Positions 30,983 through 39,526 of a stretch of 64,000 nucleotides of DNA are shown here, piece after piece. The notes beneath the pieces were generated by a model. It did not search any database. It saw nothing but the letters and a program-made list of their open reading frames with translations, and was not told where the DNA came from. The position numbers and the translations under genes were made by a program. This DNA is from Hellea sp. (GTDB taxonomy: Bacteria; Pseudomonadota; Alphaproteobacteria; Caulobacterales; Maricaulaceae), in contig JAOIVW010000006.1 in the NCBI GenBank assembly GCA_028224375.1, positions 62,001-126,000 on the forward strand, read 5' to 3'. Numbering within the stretch: position 1 is the stretch's first letter; every line of letters begins with the position of its first letter.

Positions 30983-31018
30983 AATAAGCGCCGCCTCCAT
31001 TACATGAAGGAAGACACT

Positions 31019-31372
31019 ATGTCTCTCTACGAGCACGTGGTTATATCACGTCCGGACATCTCTACGGCGCAAGTCGAAGAATTCGTCCAAAACCTCGCTA
31101 CAAAAATCGAAAATATGGGCGGTTCCGTTGAAGGCGCCGAATATTGGGGTCTGCGTAACTTGGCGTATCGCATGAACAAAAACCGCAAAGCGCATTACAG
31201 CCTTTTGAAAGTCAATGCATTGCCTGACACTATCCACGAGATTGAGCGTCAGCACCGCATTAACGAAGACATTCTGCGTTACATGTCCATCCGCGTTGAT
31301 GAGTTCTCTGAAGACCCATCACCCATCTTAAAGAAACGCGAAGAGCGCAAGCGCCGCGAAGATAGAAAGTAG
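31019..31372 (+). CDS. rpsF: 30S ribosomal protein S6
   Basis: 117 aa. Starts [40 protein letters not shown] is the S6 signature and RMNEDILRY-like [16 protein letters not shown] follows. Binds the central domain of 16S rRNA with S18. ATG 31019 has GAAGGAAG upstream; the track's start 31004 lies before this site. C-terminal tail is strongly charged ([13 protein letters not shown]). First gene of the rpsF-rpsR-rplI operon. Confidence 0.97.
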   Translation: MSLYEHVVISRPDISTAQVEEFVQNLATKIENMGGSVEGAEYWGLRNLAYRMNKNRKAHYSLLKVNALPDTIHEIERQHRINEDILRYMSIRVDEFSEDPSPILKKREERKRREDRK

Positions 31373-31376
31373 GATC

Positions 31377-31640
31377 ATGGCTAGAAAAGATGCAATCAAA
31401 ATTGAAAACCTGCCAAGCCGGACAAGTTTTCGTCGCCGCCGTAAGGTCTGTCCATTCTCAGGTGATAACGGCCTAACAATCGATTATAAAGACCCGAAAA
31501 TGTTGCAGCGCTATATGTCTGAAAAAGGCAAAATCGCGCCGTCACGTATCACGGCTGTCTCTCATAAAAAGCAACGCGAATTGGCAAAAGCTATCAAACG
31601 CGCACGCTTTCTGGGCCTTCTGCCCTATGAAGTGAAGTAG
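31377..31640 (+). CDS. rpsR: 30S ribosomal protein S18
   Basis: 87 aa, partner of S6 on 16S r[14 protein letters not shown] at the N-terminal side and [20 protein letters not shown] with [21 protein letters not shown] are the family hallmarks. Lies 4 nt after rpsF. Confidence 0.97.
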   Translation: MARKDAIKIENLPSRTSFRRRRKVCPFSGDNGLTIDYKDPKMLQRYMSEKGKIAPSRITAVSHKKQRELAKAIKRARFLGLLPYEVK

Positions 31641-31650
31641 GAGCGTCACC

Positions 31651-32286
31651 ATGGACATCATTTTATTGGAACGCATTGAGAAGCTCGGCGCGATGGGCGA
31701 CGTTGTTAACGTCAAACCCGGATTTGCCCGCAACTTCCTCCTGCCGCAAGAAAAAGCGCTTCGCGCAACGAAAGCCAATTTGGCCCGTTTCGAAGCTGAG
31801 CGTGAATATCTTGAAGCGCGTAATGCTGAGAACCGCGAAAAAGCGGCCGACTCAGGCAAAGCCGTTGACGGCGCTAAAGTCATCGTTATCCGCAATGCCG
31901 GCGATACAGGACAGCTTTACGGCTCAGTCTCTGCTCGCGACGTGGCTGAGATGCTTGCCGACAAAGACGTTAAGCGCAACATGGTCATTCTTGAAACGCC
32001 TATCAAAGCGTTGGGTCTGCATGAGGTCAAAGTTCGCCTTCACCCTGAAGTCACTGTGACAGTCACCGTCAACGTGGCCCGTACGGAAGATGAAGCAGCT
32101 CGCCAAGAAAAAGGCGAAGACGTTATCGCAACACAGCAAGCTGAAGAACGTGCTGACGATCAAGAAGCCAATGCAGAACGCGCAGCCAATGCCGTCTCTA
32201 TGTTCGAAGGCGACGCGCCAGACGAGTTTGTAGCGCCAGAAGAAGGCGCTGAGGAAGCTCCCGCAGCCAAGGCTGAAGAAGAGTAA
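31651..32286 (+). CDS. rplI: 50S ribosomal protein L9 with acidic C-terminal extension
   Basis: 211 aa against about 150 in E. coli. The N-terminal domain ([36 protein letters not shown]) and the C-terminal rRNA-binding domain ([30 protein letters not shown]) are normal. Residues from about 150 on form an Ala/Glu-rich disordered tail ([15 protein letters not shown]), common in Alphaproteobacteria. Followed by a strong terminator. Confidence 0.97.
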   Translation: MDIILLERIEKLGAMGDVVNVKPGFARNFLLPQEKALRATKANLARFEAEREYLEARNAENREKAADSGKAVDGAKVIVIRNAGDTGQLYGSVSARDVAEMLADKDVKRNMVILETPIKALGLHEVKVRLHPEVTVTVTVNVARTEDEAARQEKGEDVIATQQAEERADDQEANAERAANAVSMFEGDAPDEFVAPEEGAEEAPAAKAEEE

Positions 32287-32306
32287 GCTCTCGCTTATAA
32301 CAATTT

Positions 32307-32336
32307 AAAAAGCCCCGTTTACACGGGGCTTTTTTT
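32307..32336 (+). terminator. Rho-independent terminator of rpsF-rpsR-rplI
   Basis: AGCCCCGT-TTAC-ACGGGGCT, a perfect 8-bp stem with 4-nt loop preceded by A-run and followed by seven T, 20 nt after the rplI stop. Confidence 0.95.
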
Positions 32337-32359
32337 GTGGGCGCCAAACAAACAACATC

Positions 32360-32487
32360 GTCATTCCGACGTGGCGCGACGCGACACCCAGAACCCATGC
32401 CTAAATATCTCGCCTATCGAAATACTTCACATAGGCGCGATATCTAGGCATGGGTACCGTCAATGCTTCGCATTGTGTCGGTATGAC
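32360..32487. repeat. Nested-palindrome interspersed repeat element
   Basis: About 128 nt built as an inverted repeat within an inverted repeat: outer arms GTCATTCCGAC and GTCGGTATGAC; inner 24-nt arms starting CCCATGCCTA and ending TAGGCATGGG with two mismatches around a 13-nt loop; a small CAATGC-TTC-GCATTG hairpin near the right end. Lies between the rplI terminator and the spt stop. Architecture is that of dispersed extragenic palindromes. Confidence 0.75.
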
Positions 32488-32507
32488 AGAACTTTTAAAT
32501 TTTATGA

Positions 32508-33737
32508 CTACTCAGCCGCCTGCAGCTTACTCGCCATGCCCGCCATTAATGCGCCTTGATTATCTTTCAAATCAGCAAAGGCTTTGAGGATGGTGTTGAT
32601 GTCCTTTTCCGTGTGGGCCGCAGAGAGGCTGATGCGCAGAAGGCTTGAGCTTTGCGGCGTTCCGGGCGGTACAGCGAGGTTCACGTAAACGCCGTTTTCA
32701 ATCAGCCAATTCCATTCCATCGCGGCGACAGCTTCATTCGGACGGCGCACGGCGATTACGGGGCTAGCATCTGCGCAGAGATCATATTGCATCTCGGCTA
32801 GGCCTTGATGCAACTGCTTGGCGCGAGCCATTAAATTGTCGCGCAACGCTCCGCCCGTCTTGATTTTTTCAACGGCGGCTCTGGCGGCGGAGACATTTGA
32901 TGGTGTCGGCGAGGCTGTGAACATATAGGGCCGCATGACTTTGCGCGTGATTTCAAATTCAGGATGTTTGGAGGCGCAAAAGCCGCCAATCGAGGCCAGA
33001 GATTTAGAGAATGTGCTTGAGAGAAAATCGACTTTATCCAACACGCCTTGGGCTTCAGCAATGCCGCAACCTGTGGGGCCGAAGACGCCGTAACTATGAG
33101 CTTCGTCGATATAGAGATAGCCGCCATGGCGATGGGTCACATCCAGAAATTCGTCAATCGGCGCGATATCCCCGAACATGGAATACATGCCTTCAATGAC
33201 AACAAGCGCATGGCCGCCTTCAATTTCGCCTTGGCGCTTCAGGCGCTTATCCAAGTCTTCAGGGTTGTTGTGGCGGAAGCGAATAGTTGAGGCTCCTGTC
33301 AGGCGCGTGCCGTCAATAATACAGGCATGAGCATCCGCATCCATAAAGATGATATCATTATCACCCGCCAAGCCTGAGATGGCGGCCAAGTTTGTCTGAT
33401 AGCCGGTTGAAAAGACAATACAGCTGGGCATGCCCAAATGCTCTGCAATAGCTTTCTCTAAATCCACATGTTCGGTATAAGTGCCGTTGGCGATACGCGA
33501 ACCCGTTGTGCCTGTACCGTGGTCATCAATAGCTTTCTTCGCCGCCGCAACGCAATCCTCATCAAAGGTGAGGCCAAGATAATTATTCGTGCCGGCTAGT
33601 AGAATTTCGCGGTTGCCGATACGTCCTCTCGTTGCGTCGATAATATCGTCAAACTCCACACCGAGCGCGTCCTTGCCGATTTTCATCATCATATCGACGC
33701 GGGTTTGAAGAGGGGCGTATTTATCAAAGAGTGACAT
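32508..33737 (-). CDS. spt: Serine palmitoyltransferase (alpha-oxoamine synthase)
   Basis: 409-aa PLP enzyme condensing serine with an acyl thioester to 3-ketosphinganine, the first step of sphingolipid synthesis. Alpha-oxoamine synthase marks: NNYLGLTFD, GTGTTGSRIANGTYTEH, IDEAHSYGVFGPTG (PLP Asp), and STFSKSLASIGGF with the Schiff-base Lys. It could be taken for KBL or BioF by homology, but its cluster with a dedicated ACP, a CerR-like reductase and an acyl-activating ligase in the order I recall for Caulobacter (CC_1162-1165) favours Spt. Start at ATG 33737 avoids overlap with the ACP gene. Confidence 0.87.
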   Translation of the reverse strand: MSLFDKYAPLQTRVDMMMKIGKDALGVEFDDIIDATRGRIGNREILLAGTNNYLGLTFDEDCVAAAKKAIDDHGTGTTGSRIANGTYTEHVDLEKAIAEHLGMPSCIVFSTGYQTNLAAISGLAGDNDIIFMDADAHACIIDGTRLTGASTIRFRHNNPEDLDKRLKRQGEIEGGHALVVIEGMYSMFGDIAPIDEFLDVTHRHGGYLYIDEAHSYGVFGPTGCGIAEAQGVLDKVDFLSSTFSKSLASIGGFCASKHPEFEITRKVMRPYMFTASPTPSNVSAARAAVEKIKTGGALRDNLMARAKQLHQGLAEMQYDLCADASPVIAVRRPNEAVAAMEWNWLIENGVYVNLAVPPGTPQSSSLLRISLSAAHTEKDINTILKAFADLKDNQGALMAGMASKLQAAE

Positions 33738-33744
33738 GGTTAGC

Positions 33745-33996
33745 CTATTCGCTTGTAAGTTCTTTAATCGCTGTGGCCAGCTCACCCACAGTTTTTATAT
33801 CTGAAACCATCTCCATCGGGATTGAGATATCATAGTGGTCTTCAAGACCCATGACGAGGTCAAAGACAGCGACAGAATCGACCTCAAGGTCAGACATGAT
33901 TCCGCTGCTCATCTTAATGGGGTGGTTCTTTGGATTATAGGGTTTTAGAAGCTCGCAAATCTTATCATAGATTTCCTCGCGTGTAGGCTCAGACAT
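33745..33996 (-). CDS. Acyl carrier protein of the ceramide cluster
   Basis: 83 aa, acidic. The phosphopantetheine attachment site is DLEVDSVAVFDLVM with Ser at about residue 41; helical ACP fold predicted. It would carry the acyl group handed to Spt, loaded by the acyl-activating ligase of the same cluster. Separated by 7 nt from spt and 1 nt from the reductase gene. A dedicated ACP distinct from fatty-acid AcpP is known in Caulobacter ceramide synthesis. Confidence 0.87.
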   Translation of the reverse strand: MSEPTREEIYDKICELLKPYNPKNHPIKMSSGIMSDLEVDSVAVFDLVMGLEDHYDISIPMEMVSDIKTVGELATAIKELTSE

Positions 33997-33997
33997 A

Positions 33998-34912
33998 TTA
34001 TTCTTTCGTGTAGGACGCCGCCGTTATGCGCAGCGCGTCGATAAAAGGAGTCGCGTTTTGAATCACGTCCTGACTTGACCAATCTTCATAAAGGAACTCC
34101 CGCAGCTTGCCTAGGGTCAAGTGCCCTACGCCGAACAGGCGGGAAGTCAAGGATGTTGCGCCTGCTACAGCCTTAATGACAGGCAGTGGAATAAGAGTGA
34201 CCTTCACAGATTTATCGAGGGCTTGCCCTGCATCGCTCGCAAATTGCTCCCATGTCAGAGCGGGGACTGTGCAAGGCGTGAGGGTTTGATAATCATAGTC
34301 TCCGCTCACAGCCCGCAGCGCTATGTCGTTGACCAAGTCACTAACAAAAACCATCGCCATTTGGCGTGATTTCCAGTTCGCTCCTCCCGCGACAGGGAGA
34401 CGGCCTTTGGCGATGAAGTCAAAGAATGGCTTGGTCGCCTCATCACCCGGACCAAAGACAGCGGGAGCGCGGATGATGGCCAGCTTGCCCCGATAGGCCT
34501 CTTTGACAGCGATTTCGCCTGCATGTTTAGACGCTGCATAATCGGAAAGCTGTGGCTGCCCAGCCGTCTGTGAGGACAACAAAACCAAGCGTGGCACTGA
34601 GGCGTTTTGCGCGGCTATGGCAATAGCGCCTGCGGCGTCGCGATTGACCGCCATTATATCTTGCCTTGTCTTGGCTTTTATCAGGCCAGCCATGTGCAGA
34701 AGAACGTCAGCTCCTTTGACTAAGCCTGCATCATCACTGCCTAGGCCGCCTTTGATAATCTCAAGGTTTTGATGTGTGACATGAGAGAGTTTAGACAGCG
34801 TTCTGGCCAGCGCTCTGACGCGGTAGCCCTGCTCTAGCAAAGCCTTTATCATGTGCTGCCCGACAAAGCCCGTGCCGCCTGTGACAGCTATGAGCGGCTT
34901 GGCATCAGACAT
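33998..34912 (-). CDS. cerR: NAD(P)-dependent epimerase/reductase, ceramide reductase CerR-like
   Basis: 304-aa extended SDR protein. Rossmann motif VTGGTGFVGQHMIKALLEQG at the N-terminus, LLHMAGLIKA, and the active-site pair as SDYAASKHAGE (YxxxK). In Caulobacter the neighbour in this position reduces the 3-keto group of the ceramide precursor; assignment here is by family and context. Tightly packed with the ACP (1 nt) and ligase (3 nt) genes. Confidence 0.8.
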   Translation of the reverse strand: MSDAKPLIAVTGGTGFVGQHMIKALLEQGYRVRALARTLSKLSHVTHQNLEIIKGGLGSDDAGLVKGADVLLHMAGLIKAKTRQDIMAVNRDAAGAIAIAAQNASVPRLVLLSSQTAGQPQLSDYAASKHAGEIAVKEAYRGKLAIIRAPAVFGPGDEATKPFFDFIAKGRLPVAGGANWKSRQMAMVFVSDLVNDIALRAVSGDYDYQTLTPCTVPALTWEQFASDAGQALDKSVKVTLIPLPVIKAVAGATSLTSRLFGVGHLTLGKLREFLYEDWSSQDVIQNATPFIDALRITAASYTKE

Positions 34913-34915
34913 AGA

Positions 34916-36667
34916 TTAGGCTGTTTCAGCACCTATAACGGTGACTGGGCTCTCGGCCTGTAAATCAAGGATTGCGCCTTTGAGATATTTGTCCTTCACG
35001 CGGGCGCGCGAGAGTTTCCCTGAAGAGGTGATAATCATCGTGCCGCGCGGAACGAGTTGCAAACGCACAGGCACGCCGACTTCGAGGCGGATAGCCGCCA
35101 TAACGGCTTTGTATATCTCGTCGAGTAATTGCGGGTCACGCGTGCGGCATTCGAGCAGCAACATGACTTCCTTCTCATCACCCGCCCCGCCCATAGCAAA
35201 AGAACAAGCACGCCCGCAGCGATGCGGCGCAGCGGCTTGCGCGGCCCATTCAATATCTTGCGGCCAAATATTGCGGCCATGCCACAGAATAAGGTCTTTA
35301 AATCGGCCTGTAACCACTAATTGGTCTTCGAGCCAATAGCCCAAATCACCGGTATCCAGCCATCCATCAGCCGAGAAGGCCGCTTCTGTCGCTTGTGTGT
35401 TTTGGAAATAACCCGGCGACAGACTAGGCCCTTTGAGGCAAATACGCCCAACTTGGTTGCCGCTGAGGACATTATTGTCAAAGTCGCGAATTTCAATTTT
35501 ATGGTCAGGAAGAACTTTTCCGCAAGCTACAAATGTTCGCTGATTTTCTTCAGGCGTCAAATCCGTTGCCTCTACAGCTTCCGACGTGCGCTCATAGCGC
35601 TCCATATCAATCGTGTGCTTTAAAAGACCTTGACCAGGCGGCGCGAAAGTCGCCGCTAAGGTTGTTTCCGCAAGACCATAGCTTGGCGTGAAAGCCCCTT
35701 CTCCAAATCCCATTGTTCCAAATAAGTCCTGAAACTCAGTCAGCGGTTCCGGGCGAACCATATCACCGCCAATACCCGCTGTGCGCCAACTCGATAGATT
35801 AAGTTCACGGTCATCACGCCAACGGCGAACGCAAAGTTCATAGCCAAAGGTCGGGGAATAGGAGAGCGTGCCTTTATGGTCAGAGATAAGCTGCAACCAT
35901 GTAATTGGGCGGCGCGTGAAATCTTGGGGATCAATAAAATCAACACTTATCTGACTGGTCAATGGTGTCAGCATGAAGCCAATAAGGCCCATATCATGGT
36001 AAAGCGGAAGCCAGCTTGTACAGCGGTCGTCCTCGTTAACAGCAAGGCCATGTTTTGAAATGCCGTGACAATTGGCCGAAACTGACGCTTGCGTCCCAAT
36101 GATGCCTTTCGGCGAGCTGGAAGACCCTGATGAATATTGAATATAGCACAGATCATCTGCGGTGAATGGGCGTAGGATCTCGCCTTGGGGCAAATTATTG
36201 ACGTCTTCGAAAGTCAGAACCGGAATAGCTTGGTCATTAAGAGCCGAACTCATGATGGGTTCCATAGAACTCGGGCAGAAAAGAGCGTGGAAGTCGCCAG
36301 TATCGGCCATACGCTCTAATTGACGTTCATATGAACCACGGCCGCCCAGTGTTACCGGCAATGGCAGCGGCGCAGGCACGAGCCCTGCATATTGGCACGC
36401 CATAAACATCACTGCAAATTCAGGTGTTGAAACCGCCGCAAGTCCTATACGGGCATTTTTCTCTGCAAATGGCACCAAACGCTTTGCCAGCTCTACAGCT
36501 TTTTCACGTAATTCTGAATAAGGCAGTACCGTTACAAGATTGGCTTTACCGTCAAAATAGTTAAAACCCGTCTGACATGTCGCGGCGTAATCTAAAGCTT
36601 CACAAAGCGTTGCAAAGTCCCCGTGCCTTAATGCTTTACCGCGAGTTGTGGGCGTTGGTAGGCTCAT
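34916..36667 (-). CDS. Fatty acyl-AMP ligase / acyl-ACP synthetase of the ceramide cluster
   Basis: 583-aa ANL-superfamily adenylating enzyme. ATP motif YIQYSSGSSSSPKGI, WLPLYHDMGLIGFMLTP (FAAL-type), SYGLAETTLAATFA, and DTGDLGYWLEDQLVVTGRFKDLI with the C-terminal lysine in SSGKLSRARVKDKYL. Likely loads fatty acid onto the cluster ACP for Spt. I prefer ATG 36667 (MSLPTPTTRGKALRHGD, matching family starts); 36727 from the track is an alternative. First gene of the four-gene operon; an AT-rich 120-nt gap upstream should hold its promoter. No ceramide synthase (bCerS) is in the window. Confidence 0.85.
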   Translation of the reverse strand: MSLPTPTTRGKALRHGDFATLCEALDYAATCQTGFNYFDGKANLVTVLPYSELREKAVELAKRLVPFAEKNARIGLAAVSTPEFAVMFMACQYAGLVPAPLPLPVTLGGRGSYERQLERMADTGDFHALFCPSSMEPIMSSALNDQAIPVLTFEDVNNLPQGEILRPFTADDLCYIQYSSGSSSSPKGIIGTQASVSANCHGISKHGLAVNEDDRCTSWLPLYHDMGLIGFMLTPLTSQISVDFIDPQDFTRRPITWLQLISDHKGTLSYSPTFGYELCVRRWRDDRELNLSSWRTAGIGGDMVRPEPLTEFQDLFGTMGFGEGAFTPSYGLAETTLAATFAPPGQGLLKHTIDMERYERTSEAVEATDLTPEENQRTFVACGKVLPDHKIEIRDFDNNVLSGNQVGRICLKGPSLSPGYFQNTQATEAAFSADGWLDTGDLGYWLEDQLVVTGRFKDLILWHGRNIWPQDIEWAAQAAAPHRCGRACSFAMGGAGDEKEVMLLLECRTRDPQLLDEIYKAVMAAIRLEVGVPVRLQLVPRGTMIITSSGKLSRARVKDKYLKGAILDLQAESPVTVIGAETA

Positions 36668-36846
36668 TATTCTTATCTCGCCTTGAACGTGCGCCGCCTC
36701 CAAAACTGGAGAAAAAAGCACTGTCAAAAAAATGTCTTATTAGTGTATTAACTTAATAAGTAAAGGTTACCCTAACACGAGAAAAACAATTCATTTTTCA
36801 CGTGTTGATACATATTGTAACAATTCAACGACAGTTTGTGATAGGA

Positions 36847-37890
36847 TTATGACAGTTTCAAGCGCTCTCTGGCCATCTCATCTGCGATGTCATTTGTTGG
36901 CCGTCCCAAGCTTTTAGACCGGTCAAAAACCTCTTGGAGCGTGACACGCAAGCCCTCAAGCTTTCCATCCACCCATTTATAATCATAAGTGCCTGAGACT
37001 TCTGCCGCGACATTGATAATACCGCCGGCATTTAGGACGTAATCAGGACAATAGAGGATGTCCCTATCCATCAACGCACGGCCCATTTCAGCCGTTTTGA
37101 GCTGATTATTGGCGGCCCCGCCAACGATGTAAGCCTGAATATCGTCAATCGTGTCTGCATTTATCGCCCCGCCAAGCGCGCAAGGCGCAAAAATATCGGC
37201 TTCTTGGGCATGAATTTGGTCTACTGTAACGACAGTGGCCTTTAGCTCTTCAGCAGCACGCTGTGTCGCCTCTTGATTAATATCTGCCACAATCAATTGC
37301 GCGCCCGATGTTTTAAGCTTTTGTGCCAAAGCATATCCAACATGTCCTAAGCCTTGCACGGCGACAATCAGCCCGCCCACGCCGTCAACTCCGAGTTTAT
37401 GTTTGACCGCAACTTCAAGCCCTCTGAAAATACCGTCAGCTGTATGCGGAGACGGATCGCCCGAGGCCGCCTCGCCGTCATCCAGTCCCGCCACATAATC
37501 TGTTTGGGTTTTGATAACGCGCATATCATCCGTGGACACACCCACATCTTCCGCCGTGATATATTGCCCGCCAACTTTCTCAACTGCGCGGCCATAGGCG
37601 GTGAATAGAGCCTCACGGTCAAACTCACCTTCGGGTTTTAAGATAACGGCCTTGCCTCCGCCCAGCGGAATCTCGGCCATCGCATTTTTGTAGCTCATCG
37701 CTTTTGACAGCCGCAAGACATCAGTCAGCGCGGCAGTATCGTCTGCATAGGACCAGAAGCGCGTGCCGCCACTGGCCGGGCCACGATTTGTATTATGGAC
37801 GGCTATGAAACACTTGAGCCCGCTTTCAGGCTCAGAAAAGGTGTATAGGCCTTCGTGATTGTCAAAGTCAGGATGAGAAAATATCGACAT
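36847..37890 (-). CDS. Leu/Phe/Val (Glu-type) dehydrogenase
   Basis: 347 aa. NAD-dependent oxidative deamination of branched-chain or aromatic amino acids. Substrate domain has RGPASGGTRFW and MAEIPLGGGKAVI with the catalytic Lys; AEDVGVSTDDMRVI; the Rossmann domain has VAVQGLGHVGYALAQKL; and DIFAPCALGGAIN and VVGGAANNQL-like IVGGAANNQL follow. The length and PLGGGKAVI favour leucine dehydrogenase over glutamate dehydrogenase; substrate not provable from sequence. Monocistronic by spacing. Confidence 0.88.
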   Translation of the reverse strand: MSIFSHPDFDNHEGLYTFSEPESGLKCFIAVHNTNRGPASGGTRFWSYADDTAALTDVLRLSKAMSYKNAMAEIPLGGGKAVILKPEGEFDREALFTAYGRAVEKVGGQYITAEDVGVSTDDMRVIKTQTDYVAGLDDGEAASGDPSPHTADGIFRGLEVAVKHKLGVDGVGGLIVAVQGLGHVGYALAQKLKTSGAQLIVADINQEATQRAAEELKATVVTVDQIHAQEADIFAPCALGGAINADTIDDIQAYIVGGAANNQLKTAEMGRALMDRDILYCPDYVLNAGGIINVAAEVSGTYDYKWVDGKLEGLRVTLQEVFDRSKSLGRPTNDIADEMARERLKLS

Positions 37891-37932
37891 GTTCGACCTT
37901 TAGAGCGGAACGACAGGTATTTCATTCTAAAG

Positions 37933-38907
37933 TTAAGGTGTTTTTAACGTCCCGAGCGCTTGGCAGGCCGAGCGAAGCGTTCCGAGGGCAAAAGCTGACC
38001 CTGTCCCGTCCCCTATTCCGATTTGCATATCCAGCATAGGCTTTAGCCCCAAGCGATCCAGTAACGCACGGTGCGCCGGTTCCGCAGATACATGCCCCGC
38101 CATACAATGAGAAATAGCGTCTGGATGCAGTTTATGCAGCACAGCCGCCGCTGCGCAGACGACATAACCGTCCAAGATAATCGGTATGGCTTGATGTCTG
38201 GCGGCCAGAATCGCGCCGACCATTCCGGCTATATCTCTACCGCCAAAGCGCCTTAAAACGTCGAGCGGGTCTGCCAAATGGCCTTTATGACAGGCGGTGC
38301 CCTTATCAACAGCGTCTATACGGGAGCGCGCGGCGGGGCCGTGGCCCCCTGCCCAATAATCTGCCGTTCCGCCGTAAAGCCCTCTCGCGATAGCCGCTGC
38401 AGCTGTCGCGCTGCCAAAGCCGGCATTACCAAGCGCGATAATATCGGCGCCTTCCGCCACGACCTCCATACCAAAGGCGATAGCCGCCGCGCAATCTTTC
38501 TCAGACAGAGAAGCCCTTTGCGTGAAGTCTGCGGCGGGATATTCGATACCTAATTCAAAGACCTTAAATGCGGCTTGAAGGGAGGCTGATATCCCGCGCA
38601 CGCCCGCCGCGCCTTCTGTCATGGCTTTCACCCGCGCTTGTGCTTTTGGAATAACATCATCACCATAAATATGCTTAGCCACATCATGAGAGCCTGCAAA
38701 AACAGCAATAAGCGGCCTGTCCACCGAGGGCAGCTTCCCTTGCCAGCCCGCCAGCCAAATAGCGTATTCAGACATTTGGCCCAACGGGTTAAGCGCAGCG
38801 CCAAAGTCCTTAAGGGTTGCCTCAACCGCGTTTTGAGCGGCCACATCTGTCTCAGGCATAGCCTCAGTCAGAGCGCGAATATCATCAAAGGGGCGTCCAG
38901 TTGTCAT
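37933..38907 (-). CDS. cobT: CobT-like nicotinate-nucleotide--dimethylbenzimidazole phosphoribosyltransferase with altered active site
   Basis: 324 aa. CobT activates the lower-ligand base of cobamides as alpha-riboside phosphate. Overall match: ADPLDVLRRFGGRDIAGMVGA, AIPIILDGYVV, AGHVSAEPAHRALLDRLGLKP. Two expected glutamates are changed: the GEMGIGNTT motif reads LGNAGFGSAT (Glu to Asn, about residue 161) and the catalytic GEGTGA reads GDGTGS (Glu to Asp, residue 300). It may be a diverged or different-base enzyme. No other cobalamin gene is next to it. Confidence 0.82.
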   Translation of the reverse strand: MTTGRPFDDIRALTEAMPETDVAAQNAVEATLKDFGAALNPLGQMSEYAIWLAGWQGKLPSVDRPLIAVFAGSHDVAKHIYGDDVIPKAQARVKAMTEGAAGVRGISASLQAAFKVFELGIEYPAADFTQRASLSEKDCAAAIAFGMEVVAEGADIIALGNAGFGSATAAAAIARGLYGGTADYWAGGHGPAARSRIDAVDKGTACHKGHLADPLDVLRRFGGRDIAGMVGAILAARHQAIPIILDGYVVCAAAAVLHKLHPDAISHCMAGHVSAEPAHRALLDRLGLKPMLDMQIGIGDGTGSAFALGTLRSACQALGTLKTP

Positions 38908-38975
38908 GTGGGTGTCCTAAGGAGAAATTTTCAAACATTAAAGTCTTAAAAACCTTGATGTGCCATAATTAAGCC

Positions 38976-39518
38976 ATGGGAAATACAATTCTACGAGATG
39001 CAGTTGTTATTAGCGCTATTGGAGTTGGAATGGTTTTGACATTCCAGCATCGCGATAAAGTCTATGCGATGGCGGGTTTAGAACGCCCGGCTCTTCAGCA
39101 AGAGGTCGCTCTGCCTGAGCCGCCGCCTAAGCAACAAGTCAATCAAGGCAGCGTCGTCTCTATTCCAAAATCACTACGCGATGGGCATTTTTGGGCGGAA
39201 GCTACCGTCAATAGCGGCTATGTCAGGTTTCTTGTCGATACAGGCGCGTCATCTGTTGCCTTAACCAAAGAGGACGCGCAAAAAGCGGGCCTTCGCTTAC
39301 ACGATCTTGAGTATAATGTGCCTATTCGCACGGCGGGCGGACGTAATATGGCGGCGCGCGTGCAGCTTAAATCTATTGCTGTCGGGTCCATTACACTGCG
39401 CAACGTAGAGGCTTTAGTCGTCCCTGAAGGCCTTGAAACCTCACTTCTGGGCATGAGCTATTTAGGACAATTACAAAAAGTCGAAGCCACACCCAGCGCG
39501 CTCCTCTTACGTTTTTAA
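38976..39518 (+). CDS. Retropepsin-like aspartic protease (TIGR02281 type)
   Basis: 180 aa. An N-terminal hydrophobic segment (residues 8-24, VVISAIGVGMVLTF) anchors it; the catalytic domain has VRFLVDTGASSVALTKEDA with the DTGAS active-site Asp and ends ETSLLGMSYLGQLQKVE, both typical of single-domain clan AA proteases that act as dimers. The active site should face the periplasm. Divergent from cobT across 68 nt; physiological substrate unknown. Confidence 0.88.
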   Translation: MGNTILRDAVVISAIGVGMVLTFQHRDKVYAMAGLERPALQQEVALPEPPPKQQVNQGSVVSIPKSLRDGHFWAEATVNSGYVRFLVDTGASSVALTKEDAQKAGLRLHDLEYNVPIRTAGGRNMAARVQLKSIAVGSITLRNVEALVVPEGLETSLLGMSYLGQLQKVEATPSALLLRF

Positions 39519-39526
39519 CCTGCACT

